Assembly: GCA_937921555.1 (NCBI GenBank)
Contig: CAKZUV010000295.1
Location: 1 to 33,744, forward strand
Length of the DNA: 33,744 nt
Source: an uncultured Saprospiraceae bacterium
GTDB lineage: Bacteria > Bacteroidota > Bacteroidia > Chitinophagales > Saprospiraceae
Direction of reading: 5' to 3'
Shown: in pieces, positions 24,552-33,614 of the stretch
How positions within the stretch are numbered: the first letter of the stretch is position 1
Layout of the letters: each line of letters starts with the position of its first letter
The notes under the pieces: model-generated
What the model saw: the letters and a program-made list of their open reading frames with translations, nothing else
The model's database searches: none
Told to the model about the DNA's origin: nothing
Program-made: the position numbers and the translations under genes

Positions 24552-24803
24552 ATGTCAGAAAACAAATATCATCCAATCGACTGTAACTATTACGATGAAT
24601 TGGTCTTGCTAGTCATGCAAAAAAAAGAATGTGAAATCGTCTACCGGAATTCAGCGGAAGAGCAGGTGCACGTGATTACTAAAATCGCAGACGTTTTCAC
24701 CAAAGAAAAAGCGGAATATCTGAAATTGGAAGATGGCCAGCTCATCCGGCTGGATCACCTCATCTCCGCAGACGGTAAAGAAAATAAACTATCTTGCTCC
24801 TGA
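24552..24803 (+). CDS. Rof-like Rho-binding antiterminator
   Basis: 83 residues. The N-terminus YHPIDCNYYDELVLLV matches the Rof (YaeO) signature Y-x-P-I-x-C-x-x-Y-D-x-L, and the order of strands, including EYLKLEDGQLIRLDHLIS against the EYL...RLDKI region of E. coli Rof, also agrees. Rof is a small Sm-like protein that binds the primary RNA site of the Rho hexamer and blocks termination. The gene is the first of a tight plus-strand unit: 11 bp to the TonB-dependent receptor, which is 9 bp from the cyclase. Rho itself is encoded 5.5 kb upstream. The assignment rests on motif recall but the match is good. Whether it binds this Rho, with its disordered insertion, is unknown. Confidence 0.82.
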   Translation: MSENKYHPIDCNYYDELVLLVMQKKECEIVYRNSAEEQVHVITKIADVFTKEKAEYLKLEDGQLIRLDHLISADGKENKLSCS

Positions 24804-24814
24804 TTTAATCTGCT

Positions 24815-27142
24815 ATGAAAAATTACCTGATATTTATTTGTTTATTTTTTTTCGCGAATCTTCTTGCTCAGGAACCCTCCGGAGATTTGCTTTCTTTTGA
24901 CCGTTTGGGACAGAGTGATGTCAAGATTCATCCTCCCGGTGAAAACGAACAGCGCGTTTTGTCGGCCAGCCGGACGCTGCAATCGGTAGAGGAACTGCCC
25001 TTCACCATCCACGTTGTAACTCGCGAAGAGATTTTTAAAAATAATTACACCACGCTGGTGGATGTCCTTAAAACTGTTCCTGGAATCAGGGTTTCCCAGC
25101 CGGGGTCTGCCCTCGAGGGCGAAACTTTTGTCATGCGGGGACTTCTGGGAAATGGTTACACCAAAATTCTGATCAACGATCTTCCTGTCAAACCTTTTGT
25201 GGTGAGTGGCATGGCTATCGGCGCGCAGTTGCCCATCAAAGAGGCAGAGCGTATTGAAATTATCTTTGGACCCGGAGCGTCCATCTACGGGGCGGATGCC
25301 TCGGCGGGCGTCATCAATATCATCACCTCGCAGACAGAACGGCCCATCTACGCACAGGCAGACCTGAGTATCGGCAGCAATCAATACAATCACCTCAGTG
25401 TGATGTTTGGTGGGAAAATCGGCAAAGGAAAACGGATTCTGAAATTTTCAGTTTACGGAAGTACCACAGAATTTGATAAATGGAGGGTAGACCTGGATGC
25501 GCCCGACTTGTACAACCCGCTCAGTTACAGCGGGGCGCAGGATACCAGTTTTTTGCAAAACCCAAATTACAGCGGTAGCGCCAATCAGATTGTTATCAGT
25601 GATCTGCCACACCTCAGTAAATCGCTGGGCGTGCAACTGAAATATCGTTCCCTGAATTTTTCTTTTAGCAAAATGTATCGCCGGGATCACAGTGCAATTG
25701 GACTTAATCCATTAGCCGTGTCGTACGCAGATCCTTCTACCTTTACCGGTGAAACCATCAATACGGTAAACTTTGGATTCAATCGCCGAACTCCGAAATG
25801 GGGCATCAATACCAACATTAATTATATCGGTTACCGGGCAGATAATAATTCGTCTACTATCTACGTCGATAATGCGTTATCCAGATTGCTTAAGTTTTAT
25901 GTAAATACATTTCTGGAGCCATTTCCGGAGTTGAGGGATTCTATTAATAATGATAATTTTAATCGCTTTTTTTCCGGTCGGCGGTATCAGTATGCTGCCT
26001 CTGATGACATACGATTAGAACAGCTTTTTAACGTCAGACCCATAAAAAATGTAGAAGCGATCATTGGGATAAATCTCGCCGGAAGTTTCTATCAACCCCA
26101 AATTAACTTCCTTCAAAATCCCAACTCCCGGGACCGGATCATCACAACGGATACCTCCGTTGTTTTTGTGGGTGGACCCGTATTTGTGGACGATAATTTT
26201 CTCGGTAGCTGGGGCGTGTTTTCTCAGATATATTTAACCTTAAAAAAGTTAAACGTAGTCGCTGGTATCCGGTACGATTCTTTCTCTGACCTTAGCCCTT
26301 TTGATGCGGATGGGGTCAGGACGATTAATCCCAGGGTCGCTATTTTATACAAATTAAACGAAAAAACAAAAATTTACGGAGCGGCGGCCACCGCGTTCAG
26401 ATTACCTTCTCCTTTCTATGGAGCCAATACATTTCTAATTCGGGAAACAAATTTTACGGACTTTGAGACTAATCCATTTGAGGTGAAGCCGGAAAGAACC
26501 AGGAGTGCAGACATAGGATTGCGCTACCGGATAAACAAAAATATCAGAACAGATTTTAATGTTTTTTTGAATCAGACTAGTAATTTTATTTCTCCGTTTT
26601 TTGATATTGATTTTTCTAATCCACAAAATATCGAAGCTGTGATCGGTTTTGCCAACGATGATCTGTCGGAGATACTTTTATACGGTGGTCAAGCCACGAT
26701 CAAGTGGGACAATCTTTGGCCGTACTGGAATCTGGACGTGGCTATGAACTTGAATTTTAGCAGAGGCAGAGAAATTTTACCTTTTGACGGCGGAGAGTTG
26801 GACAGGGTCCGGATGCAACCTGATTTCTCGGGGCAATTGCAGGCCTCCTTTGAGTTGTTTGACCGTTTTTACGTCCATCTGAATTGCATTTTTGCGGACG
26901 ACTGGAACAATCGAAATTTTACGGATGTGAATACGCGCCAATTTACCAGTTTTGGTTATTTTAGCATGGATGCCATGGGACGGTTACAACTCAGTCCGAG
27001 TTTTAACGCTTTTGTAAAAGTAAGGAATATTTTTAATGCCTACTATGGCGGGATCGGAGCAACGGGGACCTTTGATGATCTGCTCTACAACCCACAGGAG
27101 GCAAGGACCATCCGGCTCGGTATGAGCTACCGGATGCAGTAA
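24815..27142 (+). CDS. TonB-dependent outer membrane receptor
   Basis: 775 residues. Signal peptide 1-18 (cut after LLAQ). Residues about 45-160 are a plug domain: RTLQSVEELPFTIHVVTREEI, LVDVLKTVPGIRVSQPG, MRGLLGNGYTKILINDLPV, and the EAERIEIIFGPGASIYGADASAGVINIIT end. The remainder is a 22-strand-type barrel closing with ARTIRLGMSYRMQ, including the LxPERTRSADIGLRYRI block typical of siderophore/vitamin receptors. There is no SusC-type N-terminal carboxypeptidase-like domain and no SusD partner, so it is more like a BtuB/CirA-type receptor for a metal chelate or cofactor. It lies between a Rof-like gene and an adenylate cyclase gene with gaps of 11 and 9 bp, suggesting one transcript. Confidence 0.92.
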   Translation: MKNYLIFICLFFFANLLAQEPSGDLLSFDRLGQSDVKIHPPGENEQRVLSASRTLQSVEELPFTIHVVTREEIFKNNYTTLVDVLKTVPGIRVSQPGSALEGETFVMRGLLGNGYTKILINDLPVKPFVVSGMAIGAQLPIKEAERIEIIFGPGASIYGADASAGVINIITSQTERPIYAQADLSIGSNQYNHLSVMFGGKIGKGKRILKFSVYGSTTEFDKWRVDLDAPDLYNPLSYSGAQDTSFLQNPNYSGSANQIVISDLPHLSKSLGVQLKYRSLNFSFSKMYRRDHSAIGLNPLAVSYADPSTFTGETINTVNFGFNRRTPKWGINTNINYIGYRADNNSSTIYVDNALSRLLKFYVNTFLEPFPELRDSINNDNFNRFFSGRRYQYAASDDIRLEQLFNVRPIKNVEAIIGINLAGSFYQPQINFLQNPNSRDRIITTDTSVVFVGGPVFVDDNFLGSWGVFSQIYLTLKKLNVVAGIRYDSFSDLSPFDADGVRTINPRVAILYKLNEKTKIYGAAATAFRLPSPFYGANTFLIRETNFTDFETNPFEVKPERTRSADIGLRYRINKNIRTDFNVFLNQTSNFISPFFDIDFSNPQNIEAVIGFANDDLSEILLYGGQATIKWDNLWPYWNLDVAMNLNFSRGREILPFDGGELDRVRMQPDFSGQLQASFELFDRFYVHLNCIFADDWNNRNFTDVNTRQFTSFGYFSMDAMGRLQLSPSFNAFVKVRNIFNAYYGGIGATGTFDDLLYNPQEARTIRLGMSYRMQ

Positions 27143-27151
27143 ACAAACATT

Positions 27152-29650
27152 TTGAAAACAACGATTAAAATTGTCTTGCTTTTTATCTGCTGCTTGCTCA
27201 CCTGTTTTTGTACGGCGCAAGAAGAAGATTTCGACTGGTCGGAAAGTACGTCGGTCTTCATCTTGCTGGATCAATCCCGGAAGGTAGAAGATCCGGATTC
27301 TGTACGGGTTCTGCTGAAAAATGCTTATAACATTGCGAACTCTATCAATGATACCTGGGCCATCCAGCGTACGCTGGCGGAGTTGTCTTATTTTGAAAAA
27401 AAACAAGGCAACCTGCCGACCGCTCTGCGCTACGCCCTGCAGGTAATCAGAGAGGGGCGCCGGGATGAACAGGATAACCAGATGATGCACTATGAGATGA
27501 TGATTCAGATGGGAGATATTTATCAACTGGAAAACCTCAATGATCAGGCGAAAATTTATTACCAGCGGGCAGTAGAGATTATCGGTGATGACTTTGAATT
27601 ATCCGAAGGAACTACACTCTACAAAAAAATCGGAGAAAATTATTTTCTGACGGGACAACCAGACAGCGCTATGATTTATTTTGAAGCGTTGGAAACACTG
27701 TATTCGGCGCAGCAGAATGATGACGCGCAGGTAGGACTTTACCAGCAGATCGTCAACCTTTACAAAGGTGCGGGTATGCTCAACGAAGCACTGGTGTACA
27801 ATGAAAAAATAAAAGAAATCATTACGCCTAAAAACGATCCCGCCGCGATAGCAACCATTATTAACAATATTGGTTACATCAACAGTATCCTCGGAAATCA
27901 CGATCAAGCACTGGACTATTTTAAACAAACCAAGTCGATCTGCGAAAAAAAACCATACGTGGACCAGGCAGCACTGATGACCAATATCGGAATCACCTAC
28001 CATAATCTGAAACGTTCCAAAGAAGCCATCAGCTATTTGCGACAGGCAGAAAAAATTCTGCGGAAAAATAAAGATCCCAACCAGGAAATGGCCAGTCTGA
28101 TCTATACTCTTTCTGTTATTTACTTGAATGAAAATGATATTTATAATGCCAAAATATCAATCGACGAAGCGCAAAAAATTGCCACTGGAAATAATAACCA
28201 AAAACTCCTGGCGGATATCTACGTGACCGCTGGAAATATTGACGAAAAATTATATCAGTACGAATCTGCGCTTGACTTTTACCAGCGTCACCTCCTGCTC
28301 CGGGATTCCTTTCTGCTCGAAGACCGGAAGCGCCAGCAGGATTTATTGCAACAACAGTTTTTGCTCAATCGCTCGGAAAAGGAAATGCAGTTAGTGATGG
28401 TTCAGCAGGATATTCAAAATTTGATGATCAGACAACTTAATCTGGAAAAAGATAAAATTTCGCTGGAATCTGAAAAGTTGCAACTGGAAAATAAAACAAA
28501 AGAAAACGAACTGATTCGTTTGCAACAGGAACGGGCGATTCAGGAGGGAGCGATGCGAAATAGAGCGCTGGAAGCGGAACGAACAGAGCAAACCCTGCGC
28601 CTCACCGCACAACGATTGGCAACAGAACAACAGGAACGGGCCCTCAGTGAACTCCGTCAAAAAGAAGAACTGGAACGGCTTAAACAACAAAATTTATCCA
28701 AAGAAAATGAGGTGCTCAAAAAAGCTAAAGATCTGCTCACTAAAGATAAAAATCTACTGACTCAGCGGCAGGAATTGGATCGTTTGAATCTCGAAAAAAG
28801 ACAGGCAGAACTGGAAAGTATTTACGTCTTATCCGGAATTGGTTTTCTGATTTTACTGATGATTCTGGCAGGGCTGTTTTATTTTCGCAGCGCCAATCTG
28901 AGACTGGCGCAGCAAAACGAACAAATCGAAAATCAGAAAGTCGAAATCGAACAAAGTCACCAGCAAGTAGAACAGGAAAGGCAAAAAGCGGAGGAAATTC
29001 TCCTTAATATTTTACCCGCAGAAACGGCCCGTGAACTCAAAGAGACCGGAGTAGCAACCCCCAGGAATTACGAAATGGTTTCTGTTCTTTTTTCTGACTT
29101 TACTGCTTTTACCTCGGCGGCGGAAGAGATGGAACCGGATGAGCTGATCGGAGAACTCAATATCTGTTTCATGAAATTTGATGAAATTATGGAACAGAAT
29201 AACATGGAGAAAATAAAAACGATTGGAGATTCTTATATGTGTGCCGGAGGAATTCCTGCGGCCAACAATACCAATCCGCTGGATGCGGTTAACGCTGCGG
29301 TCGCTATGCGGGAATACATTCATAGCCGCCGTAAACTGAAAGAACAAGAGGGTCGGAAATACTGGGGAATGCGAATCGGGATTCATACCGGAGAGGTGAT
29401 CGCGGGAGTTGTAGGCAAAAAGAAATTTGCTTATGATATCTGGGGTGATACCGTTAATCTGGCCAGCCGGATGGAAAGCAGCGGGGAAGATGGACGAATT
29501 AATATTTCGGATGCTACGTACAAACACGTAAAAAACATCTACAAATGTCAGTACCGGGGAGGGATTGTAGCTAAAAATAAAGGCTCGGTAGATATGTATT
29601 TTGTGGAAGAAAAATTAACCACTCCTGTTCTAAAACACGGCTCCACGTGA
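27152..29650 (+). CDS. TPR-coiled-coil membrane adenylate cyclase (class III)
   Basis: 832 residues, starting at TTG (27152), 9 bp after the receptor gene; no ATG precedes the signal peptide (1-22, cut after CTAQ). Residues about 30-400 are TPR repeats, predicted periplasmic. Residues about 400-550 form a long coiled coil; 555-577 a membrane helix; 585-620 a second coiled coil; 625-825 a class III cyclase domain. Metal-binding Asp residues are in LFSDFTAFT and KTIGDSYM. The Lys of KTIGD and the Asp of YDIWGDTVNLASRMES fit adenine, not guanine, specificity, and the transition-state Asn and Arg are present. A signal sensed outside, perhaps through the receptor encoded before it, may be turned into cAMP; that link is inference. 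Its 3' end overlaps the convergent DUF885 gene by 21 bp. Confidence 0.92.
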   Translation: MKTTIKIVLLFICCLLTCFCTAQEEDFDWSESTSVFILLDQSRKVEDPDSVRVLLKNAYNIANSINDTWAIQRTLAELSYFEKKQGNLPTALRYALQVIREGRRDEQDNQMMHYEMMIQMGDIYQLENLNDQAKIYYQRAVEIIGDDFELSEGTTLYKKIGENYFLTGQPDSAMIYFEALETLYSAQQNDDAQVGLYQQIVNLYKGAGMLNEALVYNEKIKEIITPKNDPAAIATIINNIGYINSILGNHDQALDYFKQTKSICEKKPYVDQAALMTNIGITYHNLKRSKEAISYLRQAEKILRKNKDPNQEMASLIYTLSVIYLNENDIYNAKISIDEAQKIATGNNNQKLLADIYVTAGNIDEKLYQYESALDFYQRHLLLRDSFLLEDRKRQQDLLQQQFLLNRSEKEMQLVMVQQDIQNLMIRQLNLEKDKISLESEKLQLENKTKENELIRLQQERAIQEGAMRNRALEAERTEQTLRLTAQRLATEQQERALSELRQKEELERLKQQNLSKENEVLKKAKDLLTKDKNLLTQRQELDRLNLEKRQAELESIYVLSGIGFLILLMILAGLFYFRSANLRLAQQNEQIENQKVEIEQSHQQVEQERQKAEEILLNILPAETARELKETGVATPRNYEMVSVLFSDFTAFTSAAEEMEPDELIGELNICFMKFDEIMEQNNMEKIKTIGDSYMCAGGIPAANNTNPLDAVNAAVAMREYIHSRRKLKEQEGRKYWGMRIGIHTGEVIAGVVGKKKFAYDIWGDTVNLASRMESSGEDGRINISDATYKHVKNIYKCQYRGGIVAKNKGSVDMYFVEEKLTTPVLKHGST

Positions 29651-30916
29651 CAGGATTTTTTGATGAAAATCTTTCAGGTTGAATCCGCTTTTCAATCTGG
29701 CGGCTCTCCGTTTTTCCAGTATTCTGGCGGCTCCGTATTTGTACGTAATTACCTGTACCGGCCAGCGTCTGATCCGGTCAATTTCCCGTTGGGCAATATC
29801 TTCCTGATTATTGATATTGTTTTTCCAGAATGCCAGCGCTTTCTCATCGCTCCAGCCCTGGTAATTTAATCCGACATCTAAAACGACGCGTACCGATCTG
29901 ACCAGATTCCACTCGTGTTTTCCCATCAAATCGTACAAGGTACGGTACAATCCCATTTCTTCTCCCAACTCTTCTACGTAAGCCGCCCAGCCTTCCCGGT
30001 ACACACTTTTTGGCAGATATTGGTAGAATGCCGGAACCGAATCCTGGTATATTTTTTCAAGCTGCAACTGGTAATGATGACCAGGAATTGCTTCGTGCAA
30101 ATAAAGCAAATCGACGAGTCTTTTATTGAAGGGTTGCTCAAAAACATTATAGTAAAAAGTTTCTGTTTCGGGATTGTAATAAGCGGGCACCTGACTCAAT
30201 TCTGGATCGGTTCCACGGCTTATATCCGGCAAACTGACCGCTGTATTTATAAAAGCATTGTGTAGATTTTTTTTAACAATCTCTTGTCTTCCTTCAAAAA
30301 GTCGTTGTATTTTTCGCTTGCTTCTTTCTTTAAATAATGGTTCGTTTAAATGCTCATAAAAGGCAAGTGTATCCGTTCTGAATCCGAGATCCCGCTGCAA
30401 TTTTTGAATATCCCGTTGCACGGATTTGATTTCTTTTATACCAAAATCAATGACCGCCTGAGGTTCTAAATCCGCTATGAGCCAGCGCTTTAAATAATAT
30501 CTGTACCAGGCTTTTCCGTTCGGAACAAAATAAATACCTCTTTCTCCAAGTGGTCGGTTTTGATAATTATCCAGATGAGTTTGTGTGAGCTGAATACGTT
30601 CCAGTTGTAACGAAATTTCAAAAGACAGGAGTTCAAAATCCTGCAGCAAATCTTCGGGCAGATAGGCCGGGTCAATCTTGTCCAGTTCTTTTTGGTATTG
30701 TTGAAAAAAAACTTTCTGTCGTTCTAAAGTGTCGGGAGAGACCTGATTGTTTTTTAAATTAGTTTGATACGAAAGTTCTAAAGCAGGAATCGCAAGTGTA
30801 TCGTATCCCACCGCGTAGTCGGTCATTAATTTTTTGGTGGCCTTCACTACTTTGTCATCCGTAGACTGGCATCCGTACAGAAAAATTAAAATTAAAATAT
30901 AGAGACTTCGTTTCAT
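29630..30916 (-). CDS. DUF885 family lipoprotein, putative metallopeptidase
   Basis: 428 residues with a lipoprotein signal (lipobox FLYGC, Cys16). The DUF885 signature HEAIPGHH lies at residues 274-281 (LLYLHEAIPGHHYQLQLE), resembling a zinc-peptidase helix. The C-terminus KILSRGAVF fits the usual family ending ILSRGAVP. It is shorter than common DUF885 proteins (about 550-600 residues), with most of the loss in the N-terminal half. It is anchored to the envelope and probably cleaves peptides. The aminopeptidase P gene lies 8 bp upstream on the same strand, so a peptide-degrading operon is likely. The last 21 bp overlap the cyclase gene on the other strand. Confidence 0.88.
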   Translation of the reverse strand: MKRSLYILILIFLYGCQSTDDKVVKATKKLMTDYAVGYDTLAIPALELSYQTNLKNNQVSPDTLERQKVFFQQYQKELDKIDPAYLPEDLLQDFELLSFEISLQLERIQLTQTHLDNYQNRPLGERGIYFVPNGKAWYRYYLKRWLIADLEPQAVIDFGIKEIKSVQRDIQKLQRDLGFRTDTLAFYEHLNEPLFKERSKRKIQRLFEGRQEIVKKNLHNAFINTAVSLPDISRGTDPELSQVPAYYNPETETFYYNVFEQPFNKRLVDLLYLHEAIPGHHYQLQLEKIYQDSVPAFYQYLPKSVYREGWAAYVEELGEEMGLYRTLYDLMGKHEWNLVRSVRVVLDVGLNYQGWSDEKALAFWKNNINNQEDIAQREIDRIRRWPVQVITYKYGAARILEKRRAARLKSGFNLKDFHQKILSRGAVF

Positions 30917-30924
30917 CTGGTTCT

Positions 30925-32313
30925 TCAGGATTTCATGACCCGTTCGATTTCTGTGATAGTTTTTGGAATCGGATCGCCTAACAATTGATATCCTTTAGCA
31001 GTAATAATTACGTTATCCTCGATCCTGATTCCGCCAAAATCGCGGTATTCGTTTACTTTTTTATAATTAATAAAATCCAGAAACTTACCTTCTTTTTTCC
31101 ATTGGTCTATTAATTCCGGAATAAAATAAATACCGGGCTCTATAGTAATCGCATAACCTTTTTTTAATTTTTTTCCCAGCCGTAAATACGCCAGGCCAAA
31201 CTGGTCACTGCGTTTCACCGTCTCATCGTAGCCCACGTGGTCTTCCCCCAAATCTTCCATGTCGTGCACATCCAGACCGATCAGATGCCCCAATCCGTGC
31301 GGAAAAAATAAAGCGTGTGCCCCAGCCTCCACCGCTGCGTCCGTATCGCCTTTCATTAACCCCAGTTTTTTCAAACCTTCTACTTTTACTTTGGCCGCCA
31401 GTAGATGCATAGACCGGTAAGTGATGCCCGGTTTTAAGGCGTCGAGTACTGCCAGCTGTGCGTCGAGTACAATTTGATAAATTTCTTTTTGCTTTTTAGA
31501 AAATTTTCGGGAAACCGGAAAAGTACGCGTAATATCACCCGCATAGTGCAGCGAAGATTCAGCGCCCATATCGGCCAGAATCAGTTGTCCTTTTTTTAGT
31601 TGCTGATCGTGGTGGTGATTGTGCAGTGTCTGACCATTGACAGTCAGAATAATGCCGTAAGCGGGATGACTATTTTTTTTGAGTGTTTCTCCCTGGGCGA
31701 CTGCTACCAAGTCCGATTCGTACAGTCCCGCACGGGTCGCCCGCATGGCCGCCAGATGCATGGCCGCACTGAGGTTGACAGCTTCGTGGAGTTCTTTGAT
31801 TTCTTCGGATTTTTTAATAGAACGCTGTTCGGCAACGGCACGGACCAGCGCGGGCGAATAGTCCCGTTCGATGGCTCCCATTGGTTTGTTAAGCCATTCG
31901 TGAATTTTAATTTTATTGGTCGCGCGGTAAGGAGGCAGATAGTGAACCCTTCGGTTGATGGGATTGATGGCTTGCAGATATTTGGTCAGCTCCGCTTTGG
32001 TTTTTACCTCGGTAATTCCGACTTTTTTTGCCAGCGAACGGATCGTCGGCTGCGGACCCGTCCAGACTACATCGTCCAGGGTGAGTTCATCACCATAAAT
32101 AATTGTGCGGCCTTCTTCGGGGTCAATGGTTGCGACGAGTCCGGGCTGATCCAGTCCAAAATAATAGAGGAAACTACTGTCCTGTCGGAAGTGGTAAGGA
32201 TTACCTTGGTAGTTCATCGGACTGTAGCCATTTCCTAAGAAGAGCAGGACGCCCGAATTTATTTTTTTGGTCAGTGCAGTCCGGCGACTGCGGTAAATCT
32301 TGGCAGAAAACAT
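30925..32313 (-). CDS. pepP: Xaa-Pro aminopeptidase (aminopeptidase P, M24B)
   Basis: 462 residues. It removes N-terminal residues that precede proline. Residues 1-140 are the aminopeptidase P N-terminal domain; about 170-450 the pita-bread catalytic domain. The dinuclear metal ligands are visible: two Asp in LADMGAESSLHYAGDITRTF, a His in HGLGHLIGLDVHD, a Glu in ITIEPGIYF and a Glu in GGIRIEDN. There is no signal peptide, so it acts in the cytoplasm. Its stop is 8 bp from the DUF885 lipoprotein start, and the two are probably co-transcribed. A small inverted repeat (TTGTAA at 32338-32343 and TTACAA at 32349-32354) lies 25 bp before its start codon and might be an operator. Confidence 0.95.
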   Translation of the reverse strand: MFSAKIYRSRRTALTKKINSGVLLFLGNGYSPMNYQGNPYHFRQDSSFLYYFGLDQPGLVATIDPEEGRTIIYGDELTLDDVVWTGPQPTIRSLAKKVGITEVKTKAELTKYLQAINPINRRVHYLPPYRATNKIKIHEWLNKPMGAIERDYSPALVRAVAEQRSIKKSEEIKELHEAVNLSAAMHLAAMRATRAGLYESDLVAVAQGETLKKNSHPAYGIILTVNGQTLHNHHHDQQLKKGQLILADMGAESSLHYAGDITRTFPVSRKFSKKQKEIYQIVLDAQLAVLDALKPGITYRSMHLLAAKVKVEGLKKLGLMKGDTDAAVEAGAHALFFPHGLGHLIGLDVHDMEDLGEDHVGYDETVKRSDQFGLAYLRLGKKLKKGYAITIEPGIYFIPELIDQWKKEGKFLDFINYKKVNEYRDFGGIRIEDNVIITAKGYQLLGDPIPKTITEIERVMKS

Positions 32314-32389
32314 AGAAGTTTGTTTGTATTCAAAAAATTGTAAACGGGTTACAACGCCAAGATAAACAAAAGTCTTTGATCAGGAGGTT

Positions 32390-33307
32390 TTACCGTCGTG
32401 GAATTTTCACTTGATAAGTTCTGCCGGAACTATTGGGCAGACTGCTACCCAGCAACCACGGGTTTAATAATTTAACCATCCGGTAGGTGGTTCCATTCTG
32501 AATGGCAAAATCTCCGAGGTTAGGAATTGTTTTGGTGACGGTAGTGGTCACGTAATCAAAAGGGGCATATTTATCTTCGGGATTTACGTAAAAACCAAAT
32601 TGTTCCGGATGGGATAGAATTTCCTTGATGGCCACGATTCTAAGTACGTACTTCATCGTTTCCTGATTGAGATTCATATCGTAGTAACTCTTGGTCCGTT
32701 GGGTAGCGATCTCTTTACGCAGCCGCGTGTTGCCCATATTGTACGCGGCGGCGGCCAGGGTCCAGGAGCCAAATTCTCTTTTATCTTTTTTGAGTTTTTT
32801 ACAGGCAGCTTCGGTTGCCTTTTCGAGATGATACCGTTCGTCGATTCCGGAATTAATTTCCAGTCCGGCGGCCTTTCCCGTCGCTTTCATAAATTGCCAG
32901 ATGCCTTTTGCGCCCGCCGGAGAAGTAGCATTGCGCAGATCACTTTCTGCCACGGCCAGATATTTCAGATCGTCTGGTACGCCGTGCTTTGCCAGAATCG
33001 GCTCGATGACCGGAAAAAAGCGGGTCGCTTTTTTAATATTCAGAATAGTATTAGAATGATAATAAGCATTTCGTAAAAGTTCCTGATCCAGTCTTTCCCG
33101 GACATCAAAATTTTCGTGTGTAGGCAATAATTCGCCTCCCAGATCAAACGTCTTGTTAAGGGTAATGGCCCTGATCACTTGTGGCAGATCAGTCGCAGTT
33201 GCAGGGGCAACATTCTTGGTCTGACGATCATCTTCCGTGTAGGAGACAAACAGCGCAAAGGTCAGAAAAGTGGCGATCACAATGGAGTAGATGGATATAG
33301 GTTTCAT
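32390..33307 (-). CDS. Lytic murein transglycosylase (MltD-like, SLT domain)
   Basis: 305 residues. An N-terminal membrane segment (about 6-22) acts as a signal or anchor. Residues about 95-260 are the SLT domain, with catalytic Glu121 in LAVAESDLRNATSPAGAKGIWQFM, the ATGKAAGL block and AAAYNMGNTRL. It should cleave peptidoglycan glycan strands in the periplasm with formation of anhydro-muramic ends. The C-terminal 60 residues (TKTIPNLGDFAIQNGTTYRMVKLLNPWL...TYQVKIPRR) look like a LysM-related wall-binding module. It ends 76 bp before the aminopeptidase start. Palindromic repeats lie upstream. Confidence 0.92.
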   Translation of the reverse strand: MKPISIYSIVIATFLTFALFVSYTEDDRQTKNVAPATATDLPQVIRAITLNKTFDLGGELLPTHENFDVRERLDQELLRNAYYHSNTILNIKKATRFFPVIEPILAKHGVPDDLKYLAVAESDLRNATSPAGAKGIWQFMKATGKAAGLEINSGIDERYHLEKATEAACKKLKKDKREFGSWTLAAAAYNMGNTRLRKEIATQRTKSYYDMNLNQETMKYVLRIVAIKEILSHPEQFGFYVNPEDKYAPFDYVTTTVTKTIPNLGDFAIQNGTTYRMVKLLNPWLLGSSLPNSSGRTYQVKIPRR

Positions 33308-33320
33308 AATTCGGTAGTAC

Positions 33321-33337
33321 TAGTGCCGAAGGCACTA
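33321..33337. repeat. 17-bp palindrome, copy 1
   Basis: TAGTGCCGAAGGCACTA: 7-bp arms around GAA. An identical copy is at 33469-33485. It lies 14 bp upstream of the transglycosylase start codon. Confidence 0.9.
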
Positions 33338-33397
33338 AATTGTTATTTAATTTTTTTGTGCTTTTCGTATTTTTATTTTGCCACTAAGAGCTTGTCT

Positions 33398-33434
33398 AAA
33401 ACACGAAGAACACAAAGTTTTTTCTTCGTGTTTT
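33398..33434. repeat. 13-bp hairpin between the two palindromes
   Basis: AAAACACGAAGAA (33398-33410) pairs with TTCTTCGTGTTTT (33422-33434). The surrounding sequence (GCCACTAAGA before it, TGACTTTGTGGC after it) is also partly inverted, so a longer imperfect stem of about 80 nt is possible. Confidence 0.8.
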
Positions 33435-33468
33435 TGTGACTTTGTGGCTCCAGAATTACATATAAGCT

Positions 33469-33485
33469 TAGTGCCGAAGGCACTA
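33469..33485. repeat. 17-bp palindrome, copy 2
   Basis: Identical to the copy at 33321-33337: TAGTGCCGAAGGCACTA. Confidence 0.9.
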
Positions 33486-33614
33486 TTTTGTTTGTTATAC
33501 TGAATTTTCCGGTCAATTGATTCGTTCAGCCACTAAGTTAACGTTTATAATCAATTAACAATTATAAGTACGTGGACAAAATAAAATCACTTTTTAGAGT
33601 AGGCTCCATAGCCG

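Larger units (their letters stand above)
33308..33614. other. 307-bp intergenic region with composite repeats
   Basis: No gene is seen. It contains two identical 17-bp palindromes flanking a hairpin-forming segment (see the repeat entries), then an A/T-rich stretch with a 7-bp inverted repeat (TTATAAT at 33545-33551 and ATTATAA at 33561-33567), before the truncated frame at the right edge. Confidence 0.65.

Noticed and set aside
31600-32238. Plus-strand open frame opposite aminopeptidase P
   Set aside because: It lies entirely inside a well-supported gene and shows no recognisable domain.
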